DNA of 64,000 nucleotides, taken from assembly GCF_003660455.1 (NCBI RefSeq), contig NZ_QZVR01000007.1, forward strand, positions 1 through 64,000, in the 5' to 3' direction. Positions 44,732 through 51,987 of this stretch are shown piece after piece. A model generated the notes under the pieces. That model ran no database searches, was not told the origin of the DNA, and saw only the letters and a list, made by a program, of their open reading frames with translations. Numbering within the stretch: position 1 is the stretch's first letter; each line of letters begins with the position of its first letter. Origin of the DNA: Nocardioides ferulae. GTDB taxonomy: Bacteria > Actinomycetota > Actinomycetes > Propionibacteriales > Nocardioidaceae. A program made the translations under genes and the position numbers.

Positions 44732-45778
44732 TCAGACCTGCGGCGCCGGGCGCAGCACGGCCGACCTCGCCAGTCCGCCGTCCGGCTCCGTCAGGCAGCC
44801 CGCCGAGCGGCCGACCATCCGGAGGCCGGCCAGGTCGCCGGCCCCGAACCGGTCACGGTCCCGCGTCGCGTAGGCCATGATCTGGGCGGTATCGGCGAAG
44901 AAGTGCCCCAGCCCCACGGCGTGGCCGATCTCGTGCAGCAGCAGCTCGCCGCGGGTCCACCCGGCGCCGAAGCCGGCCGCCGCACGGGCGTCGACGTCGA
45001 GCGCGACCATGCCGTCGGTGATGAGCAGCTGTCCCGGCACCTGTGACCAGACCCCGCGAGTCACGCCGCCGACCCCGGCGACGTTGCCGCGCAGTGTCGG
45101 CACCTCGCGCTCGGTGGCCCAGCCGATCAGCAGGTCCGCCCGGCGTACGTCGGCGGCCTCGTCGTCGCGCCAGGGCACCTGCCGGCTGGTGCCCCGATAG
45201 CGGAACCGCAGGCCCGTCGCCTGGGCCACGAGACGCAGCGCCCGCTTGACCTCCGGGAGGGCGCCCGAGGGGAGCCGGCGGCCGCGCACGCGGTAGGCGA
45301 TGACCTGGCAGGGGTTCCAGCGATAGCCCGACAGGGTGAAGGACGCGGCGAGCCCGAGCGGGTCGTAGCCGGGCTCGACGGCCAGCCGCCCGTTGGTCGC
45401 GGCGGCTCCCTCGTCGTGGCTGACGGTCTCGGGGGCGCGGACCCGCAGCGTGTGCGTGGTGAACCAGGTGGTCGGCACGGCGAGGCTCCAGGCGCCGTCC
45501 TGGTCGGAGGTGAGCGCGCGCAGGGTCTCCCAGCCGCGCTGGCGGGAACGGTGCTGCAGGACCACCTCGCGCGGCCCGCCGCTCACGGTGCCCGAGACGG
45601 TGACGCGCGCGCCACGCGGAACGGCCGCGTCGTCGGGCCAGACGACGGTGAGCTCGGTCGCCGAGGGGTCGGTGCGCCCAGCGCGCTCGGCTCCCGCCTG
45701 GGCGGGCGCCGAGCCGCCGGCGGCAAGCAGCGCCGCCGCCAGCAGCAGGGCGGCTGGCCGCCCGAGACGTCTGGCCAC
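44732..45778 (-). CDS. secreted matrixin-like metzincin protease
   Basis: A 348-residue exported zinc protease. The signal peptide (RRLGRPAALLLAAALLAAGGSAPAQA) is followed by an Ig-like bacterial domain (about 45-125) and a metzincin catalytic domain. The zinc-binding HEIGHAVGLGH has His282, Glu283, His286 and His292, and the Met-turn is QIMAY. The GTG at 45778 was chosen over an ATG 13 codons earlier because GGGAGGAG lies just before it. A promoter (CTGACG-N18-TAGACT) lies in the end of the upstream gene. Substrate unknown. Confidence 0.85.
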   Translation of the reverse strand: MARRLGRPAALLLAAALLAAGGSAPAQAGAERAGRTDPSATELTVVWPDDAAVPRGARVTVSGTVSGGPREVVLQHRSRQRGWETLRALTSDQDGAWSLAVPTTWFTTHTLRVRAPETVSHDEGAAATNGRLAVEPGYDPLGLAASFTLSGYRWNPCQVIAYRVRGRRLPSGALPEVKRALRLVAQATGLRFRYRGTSRQVPWRDDEAADVRRADLLIGWATEREVPTLRGNVAGVGGVTRGVWSQVPGQLLITDGMVALDVDARAAAGFGAGWTRGELLLHEIGHAVGLGHFFADTAQIMAYATRDRDRFGAGDLAGLRMVGRSAGCLTEPDGGLARSAVLRPAPQV

Positions 45779-45846
45779 GCCCGCTCCTCCCTCACTCGAA
45801 CGATGTGAGGTCCTCATCGGCGGGTCGCGAGCCCGCTTGAGCGGTG

Positions 45847-45876
45847 AGTCTATTGCCGGTGACCCGGGCGCGTCAG
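45847..45876 (-). promoter_or_regulatory. promoter of the metzincin gene
   Basis: On the minus strand CTGACG (45871-45876) and TAGACT (45847-45852) are separated by 18 bp, a good sigma-70-type pair. It lies at the 3' end of the upstream small gene. Confidence 0.45.
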
Positions 45877-46076
45877 GAAGCCGAGGCCGCCTTGGCCTCG
45901 GCCCGGATCTCGCCGAGCCGCTCGCGCAGCTCCGGGTCGTTCATCACCAGGTAGACCAGGCCGCAGTCCTCCGGACCGTGCGAGCCGGGCTGGCACAGGG
46001 TGCACGGCTCACCGATCCGCACCGCGCACTTCGGGACCGGACCGGACCATGTCGTCTGGCGGGCCTGCTTGGCCAT
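45873..46076 (-). CDS. small cysteine-containing protein of unknown function (DUF6767-like)
   Basis: A 67-residue soluble protein with four cysteines: PKCAVRIGEPCTLCQPGSHGPEDCGLVYLV. The spacing could hold a metal. Similar short proteins ending NDPELRERLGEIRA are common in actinobacteria and uncharacterised. The ATG was chosen at the conserved start, with GGAGGAA about 11 bases upstream; the longer frame has no support. Confidence 0.75.
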   Translation of the reverse strand: MAKQARQTTWSGPVPKCAVRIGEPCTLCQPGSHGPEDCGLVYLVMNDPELRERLGEIRAEAKAASAS

Positions 46077-46312
46077 CTCGTTCCACTTCCTCCGCTTCGC
46101 TGTTCGCCTCCACGGTAGGAGCCGGTCAGCGCACTCCCCAGGGCCCAATGACCCGAGGCCACCGGGAGGCACTGGCTCGGCCTTGCTCAAGGAACGCCCA
46201 GGGTTCCCCCAAGGTCGCCTGAAGGCCCGGCGCCGCGGCTGACGCCGCTGGGAAGGTTCTCGTGGACCGACCTCGCCCTGCCATCCCGGCCCGCATCCCA
46301 GGAGCCCGCACC
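46077..46312. other. intergenic region before the Thr/Pro-rich secreted protein
   Basis: No gene is seen. A GGAAC-N6-GTTCC inverted repeat lies near 46192-46208 and GGAAC could be an ECF sigma -35 element. The evidence is thin. Confidence 0.3.
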
Positions 46313-47527
46313 GTGAACCGACCCCTCGCCTCCGCCGTCGCGGCGCTCACCACCGCCGCGGCCGGGCTCGGCACCCTGGCGTTCGTGCTGCCCGGCAGCG
46401 CCACGGCCACCGGGCCGGACTCCGAGCAGGTGTGTGCCCCGCTGACCACCGGGAAGCAGGACGTGAGCGGCACGCTGCAGAGCATCACCTTCGACGCCCC
46501 GCCCGGCACCGTGATCACCGGCTACTGCGTGAAGGCCGGCAGCGCGAAGCACGGCGACGGACCGAAGTACACCGACCTCGCAGTCCCCGTCACCACCTTG
46601 ACGTTCAAGTACCCGGGCGAACGCGACAGGGACATCTCGCACTGGTCGGTGACCTACGTCGACGCCGGCCCCACCGCGCCCCCCAGCCCCACCCCGTCGG
46701 CACCCACGCCCGGCGAGAGCTCCTCGCCCAGCATGCCGACCAGCACCCCGCCCACGACCGCCCCCACCACGACGCCTCCCAGCACCCCACCCACGGCGCC
46801 GCCCAGCACCCCACCCACGGCGCCGCCCAGCACCCCACCCACCACGGCCCCCACCGCGCCGCCGAGCACGGCCCCCACCGCCACACCCACCTCCTCCGGA
46901 CCGTTCGACTGGGACTGGCGCTACGGCGACCCCAGCTGTGACGCGCTGGTGGTCGACTACCCCGCCGACCTGCCCTCGGGCCAGGCCAACGACGTCAACA
47001 TCCGCCTCGAGACCGCGGATGGCGAGATCACCCTCAACTACCACAACAACGAGGGCACCTGGTCGGGGTCGATGGCGTTCCCCTACGCCCAGCACCCGCG
47101 CTGGCCCGCCGGCACCACCGACTACCAGGTCGAGTGGGTCCAGGTGGCCGGCACCAACTACCACTGGCAGGGGACGCTGCGCTGCGTCGCGGTCGACGAC
47201 GGCGACCCCACGACGTACGACGCGCGGCTCGCGGTGAGCGAGATCGAGGGCTGGCGCAGCGGCCGGACGACGGTCCGGCGCGGCTCCGCGGCGCCTGCCG
47301 ACACCGTCGTGGTCGAGAACGCCGGCCTGTCCGCGCTGACGCTCGAGAGGCTCCTCGGCGGGGCCTGGGCGCCCGTCGCCACCGTCACACCCAGCGACGC
47401 GGGGACCGCCCGGGTGGCCTTCCCTCGCGAGCGGCGGCGCGGCACGTCGGCCTACCGGCTGGTGCTGCCGGGCACCGAGTCGGTCACCGGCGCGAGCTCG
47501 GCCGTCTTCACCGTCAGGGTCCGCTGA
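46313..47527 (+). CDS. secreted protein with Thr/Pro-rich linker
   Basis: A 404-residue exported protein. The signal peptide covers about residues 1-33. Residues ~35-115 form a Cys-containing domain (QVCAPLTTGKQDVSG, TGYCVKAGSA), ~120-205 a Thr/Pro/Ser-rich stalk built on short repeats, ~206-300 a second Cys-pair domain (DPSCDALVVDYP, TLRCVAVDDG) and the rest an Ig-like domain. No sortase motif or final membrane helix is seen, so it is probably released or glycan-bound. An AGGAG site lies 8 bases before the GTG. Function unknown. Confidence 0.83.
   Translation: MNRPLASAVAALTTAAAGLGTLAFVLPGSATATGPDSEQVCAPLTTGKQDVSGTLQSITFDAPPGTVITGYCVKAGSAKHGDGPKYTDLAVPVTTLTFKYPGERDRDISHWSVTYVDAGPTAPPSPTPSAPTPGESSSPSMPTSTPPTTAPTTTPPSTPPTAPPSTPPTAPPSTPPTTAPTAPPSTAPTATPTSSGPFDWDWRYGDPSCDALVVDYPADLPSGQANDVNIRLETADGEITLNYHNNEGTWSGSMAFPYAQHPRWPAGTTDYQVEWVQVAGTNYHWQGTLRCVAVDDGDPTTYDARLAVSEIEGWRSGRTTVRRGSAAPADTVVVENAGLSALTLERLLGGAWAPVATVTPSDAGTARVAFPRERRRGTSAYRLVLPGTESVTGASSAVFTVRVR
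46778..46845. repeat. 24-bp tandem repeat encoding the Thr/Pro stalk
   Basis: The unit CCCAGCACCCCACCCACGGC plus GCCG repeats almost three times without change, encoding PSTPPTAP. Copy number can change in frame, altering stalk length. Confidence 0.85.
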
Positions 47528-47616
47528 CCCGTCGAGGGAACTCTCTCGTCACGTGCTCCAGGGCACGGCCCCTTCCACTCGACCCGTGCCGGGACGAGAC
47601 TGAGGGCATCGCGGCG

Positions 47617-47642
47617 GTGTGACCGGCCGCGGGCGGGGGTAC
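47617..47642 (+). promoter_or_regulatory. candidate SigB/F-type stress promoter
   Basis: GTGTGA (47617-47622) and GGGTAC (47637-47642) are 14 bp apart and resemble the GTTT/GGGTA consensus of SigB/SigF-type sigma factors. It lies 31 bp before the Rieske oxidoreductase ATG. Confidence 0.4.
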
Positions 47643-47673
47643 CCGGGCGGCGGCACCGACCTTGGGAGACGAC

Positions 47674-49170
47674 ATGACGCTGACCTCAGTGTGGCGAGCA
47701 CGCCGGCCGCGCACCGAGCCCGACGCCCCCGAGGTGGGGGGCCACTACGACATCGTGGTGATCGGCGCCGGGTTGACCGGCCTGACCACGGCCGGACTGC
47801 TGGCCCGCGCCGGCCGTTCGGTGCTCGTGCTGGAGGCCCGCCACGTCGGCGCCGGCACCACCCAGGGCTCCACGGCGAAGATCAGCCTGCTGCAGGGCCT
47901 GCAGTTCTCCCGCATCTCGCGCCGGCAGCCCACGGGGGTGCTGCGCGACTACGCCGAGGGCAACCGGGAGGCGCAGGCCTGGCTGGCCCGGTTCTGCGGC
48001 GACCACGGCGTCGCGATGCAGCGCCGCGCCGCCTACACCTACGCCCACGGTGCGATCGGCGAGCGGATGGCGCGCGCCGAGCTCAAGGCGGTGCGCAAGG
48101 CCGGCCTCGACGCCGAGTGGGTCGACGAGCTGTCCCTGCCCTACCCCACCCGCGGCGGGGTGCGGATGGACGACCAGTGCCAGGTCGACCCGGTTGAGCT
48201 GCTCGAGGCGCTGGCCGCCGACGCCGTCGCGCACGGGGTCACCCTCGTCGAGGGCGCGCGGGTGCAGCGGGTGCACGGTCACGAGCCCACCCGGGTGATC
48301 ACCGAGCACGGCGCCGCCACCGCGGAGAACCTGATCGTCGCCACCAACCTCCCGATCCTCGACCGAGGCGGGTTCTTCGCCCGGGCCAAGCCCGCCCGCT
48401 CCTACGGACTGGCCTACCGCACGCCCGTCCAGGCGGTCGACGGCATGTACCTCTCCGCCGACGCCCCGTCCCGGTCGCTGCGCGACGCCCCCGCGGACGA
48501 CGGCGGACACCTGCTGCTGGTCGGCGGCAACGGCCACAAGGTCGGGGCCCCGATCTCCGAGCAGTCGCGCATCGACGACCTGCGGGCGTGGACCGCCGAG
48601 CACTACCCGCAGGCGGTGGAGACCCACGCGTGGTCCGCCCAGGACTACGTGCCGCACCACGGACTCCCCTACGTCGGGCCGCTGCTACCCGGCCGCGACG
48701 ACATCCTGGTCGCCGGCGGCTACTCCAAGTGGGGCATGACCAACGGGGTCGCGGCCGCACTGGCGCTGTCGGGCCAGCTCCTCGGCGGCCACATGACGTG
48801 GGCCCGGGCGTTCCGCAGCTGGACGCCGCGCGAGCTCACCGGCCTGCCGCAGTCGGCGTACCTCAACGCCGAGGTGGGCCTCGAGCTGACCTGGGGCTAC
48901 CTGCGCCCGCTGCGCCACGCCGGCGCCCAGGGGGCGGCCCCCGGCGAGGGCGACGGCTTCGTGCGGTACGACGGGCCCGGACGCCCGACCGCCGTCTCCC
49001 GGGTCGACGGGGTCGAGCGCCGGGTCTCGGCGGTCTGCACCCACCTGGGCGGGGTGCTGCGCTGGAACGACGCCGAGGCGTCGTGGGACTGCCCGCTGCA
49101 CGGCTCGCGCTTCGGCCCCGACGGGCGGGTGCTCGAGGGCGTGGCCACCTGCCCGCTCAAGGAGCATTAG
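47674..49170 (+). CDS. FAD-dependent oxidoreductase with C-terminal Rieske domain
   Basis: A 498-residue fusion. The N-terminal ~370 residues are a DAO-type flavoprotein with VVIGAGLTGLTTAGLLARAG near residue 29 and the FAD segment GRDDILVAGGYSKWGMTNG. The C-terminal ~90 residues are a Rieske [2Fe-2S] domain with CTHLGG and CPLHGS, giving the Cys-X-His and Cys-X2-His ligands. Related fusions are often stress-induced; substrates are not known. The ATG at 47674 has a GGGAG site; an ATG four codons earlier is less well placed. Confidence 0.9.
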   Translation: MTLTSVWRARRPRTEPDAPEVGGHYDIVVIGAGLTGLTTAGLLARAGRSVLVLEARHVGAGTTQGSTAKISLLQGLQFSRISRRQPTGVLRDYAEGNREAQAWLARFCGDHGVAMQRRAAYTYAHGAIGERMARAELKAVRKAGLDAEWVDELSLPYPTRGGVRMDDQCQVDPVELLEALAADAVAHGVTLVEGARVQRVHGHEPTRVITEHGAATAENLIVATNLPILDRGGFFARAKPARSYGLAYRTPVQAVDGMYLSADAPSRSLRDAPADDGGHLLLVGGNGHKVGAPISEQSRIDDLRAWTAEHYPQAVETHAWSAQDYVPHHGLPYVGPLLPGRDDILVAGGYSKWGMTNGVAAALALSGQLLGGHMTWARAFRSWTPRELTGLPQSAYLNAEVGLELTWGYLRPLRHAGAQGAAPGEGDGFVRYDGPGRPTAVSRVDGVERRVSAVCTHLGGVLRWNDAEASWDCPLHGSRFGPDGRVLEGVATCPLKEH

Positions 49171-49206
49171 CCGGGACGCCCGAGGGACGAGGGCGGACCG
49201 CCTGAT

Positions 49207-49460
49207 GGTGGTCGAGCGAGCCGTGCGGGCGAGCTTGCGAGCCCGCGACCGGCGTGTCGAGACCCGGTGATCCGGGCGGCGCCAGCCGACCGGATCGTTG
49301 GTGGTTGAGCAGCGACCGCGGCCGAGGGACGAGGCCGCGACGGAGCGTGTCGAAACCCGGTGAGGTTCCAGGCGACGGCGACCACGGTCACCGCCCTGCA
49401 CACCGCACCGGGTCTCGGCAAGCTCGACCACCGACGGCAAGCTCGACCACCGGGGGGCAG
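49207..49460. repeat. cluster of REP-like dispersed repeats
   Basis: This 319-bp gap has no gene. Two elements (about 49207-49265 and 49301-49360) begin GGTGGTCGAG or GGTGGTTGAG, contain a GC-rich hairpin (GCGGGC/GCCCGC; CGCGGCC/GGCCGCG) and end GTGTCGAGACCC or GTGTCGAAACCC. Two shorter inverted copies (CTCGGCAAGCTCGACCACC, GGCAAGCTCGACCACC) follow near 49413-49452. They resemble the REP-type elements common in Nocardioides genomes. Confidence 0.75.
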
Positions 49461-49489
49461 GCCGACCGCCGGTCACCGCCCTGCCGACG

Positions 49490-51904
49490 TCAGCCGCCGC
49501 TGACGGCGTACTCCTCGACGAGCGCGGCCTCGATCTGCGCGTCGGTCCAGGGGAAGCTCACCCAGCGCTCGGCGGAGAACAGCTCGGTCTGGTCCTGCGA
49601 CCACGGCGAGGTGGGGTCCTCGCGCTGCCCGTAGGTGAGGATCGTGCGGGCGTCGAGGCCACCGCGGTCCAGGAACGAGATCGCCTGGATGTGGGACGAG
49701 CCGGCGAGCACCTCCTTGCGCCACCCAGCCTCGGTGTCGGTCCAGCGGGAGGTGAGCGCGTTGGCGTTGCCGGCCGGGCCGCTGCCGCCGCCGAGGGGGA
49801 AAGCCTCCGCGCCGCGGTCGCCCGGCACCTGCAGCGAGCCCCAGGGCGCGTCGAGGGCGACGTCGCGCTCGCGCAGCGAGGCGATCGCGTCGGTCATCGC
49901 CTGCACGACGTTCGGGTTGGCCGCGTCCAGTCCGCGCGGCGTGGCCAGCGGACGCTCGGCGTCGAACGGGACTCGCCACACGCCGGTGGCGGGCAGCCGG
50001 GAGTAGAACTCCTCGAAGAGGTGCGCGCCGACCGAGTCGGCGTCCGAGCGGCCGTCCCAGGCGGCCAGCACCGCGCAGGCGTCGGTCTCACCGGTGGCCG
50101 CGCAGACCCGGTCGAGCGCGCCGCCACGGCGGGTCACCTCTGCGGCCATCACGCGGTTCTCGTGCTGGTGCCCGCGCAGGCTCCTCGGCGACTCCCGGCG
50201 TCGGTCGAGCCGATCCGTGACGTAGCGCGAGACCATCCGGGTCCGCATCGTGCGGCCGCACTGCTCGCAGCCGATGATGCCGGCGTAGCCCTCGAGCCGC
50301 ACCCGGTCGTTGGGGGTCCAGTAGGAGTCGTTGGCGTTCATCACCCAGTCGCGACGGACCACGGCGGGCAGGTTCTCCGGCCCGAAGACGCCCGGACGAG
50401 TGCCCGCGTCGGTGCGCCAGGCGCACTCCCCCTCGGCACGGGTGCCGTCGAGCCCGGGCAGGCCGGAGAACGAGGCGATCAGGGCGCCGGTCGGGGTCAT
50501 GCAGTTCTTCGCCATGGCGTCGGGCACGTTCGGCACGACCGAGTGGTCGGCGTAGAGCACCCGCCCGTCGCGGTCCGCGGCGGTCGTGTTCACCCAGGGC
50601 ATCCCGCCGCCGTTGTCCTGGCGGCGCAGCAGGGCCCGCACGCCCTTGGCGAAGCCCATGTTGAAGAACGTGTCGATCGTGCGCAGGTGCTCTCCGTTGG
50701 CGTCGCGGATCGCCCACAGGCTCGAGGGGGTCCACGACATCAGCATCTTGGGTGCGTGCAGGACGTAGCCCACGCTGGTGCGGTAGAGATCCTCGGTGAC
50801 GGTGCCGAGCGAGCCGTCCTCGAGCAGCACGGTCACCTCGACCTCGCGCCGCTCGACCGGCCGGGGGCCCGACTCGGTCTCGTAGGTGGTCGGCGTGGGG
50901 GTCGGGAACTGGTAGGGGGTGAACCGGTAGGCGGTGGAGACGGTGTGGCTCCACGCCACGTCGCGGTTCCAGCCGATGTTGATCGCCGGCGAGCCGATCA
51001 GCGACGCCCCGGCGACGTCGTACTTGCCGGGGATCGTGAGGTGCTGCTGGGTGAACCGGTAGCGCCCGGTCCACGGGAAGTGGGGGTTGCCCAGCACCAT
51101 GCCGCGCCGGGTCGTGGACGCCTTCGAGCCGATCGCGGTGGCGTTGGAGCCGAACGAGGCCTCGGGGTCGTGGCCCAGCGCGCGGCGCACCTCGTCGGCG
51201 TCGACGTCGCCGAGCTCCGGCACCGCGGGTGCCTCCGCGCGGGCGGCGCCGGCCGGCGGCTCGGCGTCGACGATCTCGTTGACGAAGCGGCCCGAGGAGG
51301 CGATCAGGTTGGCCAGGTAGACGCCGTACCAGAGGTCCACCGGCTCCACGTCGGGCACCAGGTAGCCCGCCCCGGCGCACTGCGGGTCGGTGACCCCGTC
51401 GGGGCCGACCTCGGCGAGGTAGTCGTTGATGCCGGCGGTGTAGCCCTCGACCAGCTCCCGGGCCCGCTTGCTCGGACCGGCGACCGGGTCCTCGAGCAGG
51501 GTCTCGACGACCTCGCGGTCGCGCAGGTCGGTGACGAACGCGTCGATCTTCAGGTTCGACGCCGCGGGCGTGGTCCGGTCGTCCCAGGTGCCGTCCGCGC
51601 CGAACCAGCGCGACCGCTGGGCGCGGGCGGTGAGCAGCGTCTCGGCGAGCGTGCAGGTGGAGTCCTGGGCCGCGACGTAGCCGCTGCCGAACCCGAGGGA
51701 GCCCCAGTCCGACGCGGTGATGTGCGGGATGCCGTGCTCGGTACGCCGGATGGTGGCGTCGTAGCCACCCTCCGCCAGTGGGCCTGCGGCGCTGGCGGCG
51801 GTGGTGGCGGCCGGTCGGGCGACCGCGGGCGCGGTCGCACTGAGGGCCGGGGCGAGCGGGGCGATGACGGCGAGAGCGGCGAGCGCTGCGAGACGGGACG
51901 GCAC
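49490..51904 (-). CDS. secreted penicillin acylase family protein, copy 1
   Basis: An 804-residue exported Ntn hydrolase. A signal peptide (residues ~1-33) is followed by the alpha chain, beginning YDATIRRTEHGIPHITA, and the self-cleavage site at about residue 246, where Ser in ASFGSNATAIG becomes the nucleophile. Beta-chain motifs include GNPHFPW, VAWSHTVST and MNANDSYW. It resembles actinobacterial acyl-homoserine lactone and cyclic-lipopeptide acylases (AhlM, aculeacin A acylase). GTG follows TAGGGT (51913-51918) by 8 bases, so it has its own leaderless promoter despite the tandem paralogue upstream. Confidence 0.9.
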   Translation of the reverse strand: MPSRLAALAALAVIAPLAPALSATAPAVARPAATTAASAAGPLAEGGYDATIRRTEHGIPHITASDWGSLGFGSGYVAAQDSTCTLAETLLTARAQRSRWFGADGTWDDRTTPAASNLKIDAFVTDLRDREVVETLLEDPVAGPSKRARELVEGYTAGINDYLAEVGPDGVTDPQCAGAGYLVPDVEPVDLWYGVYLANLIASSGRFVNEIVDAEPPAGAARAEAPAVPELGDVDADEVRRALGHDPEASFGSNATAIGSKASTTRRGMVLGNPHFPWTGRYRFTQQHLTIPGKYDVAGASLIGSPAINIGWNRDVAWSHTVSTAYRFTPYQFPTPTPTTYETESGPRPVERREVEVTVLLEDGSLGTVTEDLYRTSVGYVLHAPKMLMSWTPSSLWAIRDANGEHLRTIDTFFNMGFAKGVRALLRRQDNGGGMPWVNTTAADRDGRVLYADHSVVPNVPDAMAKNCMTPTGALIASFSGLPGLDGTRAEGECAWRTDAGTRPGVFGPENLPAVVRRDWVMNANDSYWTPNDRVRLEGYAGIIGCEQCGRTMRTRMVSRYVTDRLDRRRESPRSLRGHQHENRVMAAEVTRRGGALDRVCAATGETDACAVLAAWDGRSDADSVGAHLFEEFYSRLPATGVWRVPFDAERPLATPRGLDAANPNVVQAMTDAIASLRERDVALDAPWGSLQVPGDRGAEAFPLGGGSGPAGNANALTSRWTDTEAGWRKEVLAGSSHIQAISFLDRGGLDARTILTYGQREDPTSPWSQDQTELFSAERWVSFPWTDAQIEAALVEEYAVSGG

Positions 51905-51987
51905 GAGGGGTGACCCTAAGGCACCGGATGGTGTCGGGGAGGCGGAATCGCCGGAGCCGGTCCGGCATCGGCGGCGGTCAGCCGCGC

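Noticed and set aside
46605..46890. Trp- and Gly/Val-rich frames opposite the Thr/Pro stalk
   Set aside because: They are the reverse complement of a simple repeat and not likely genes.
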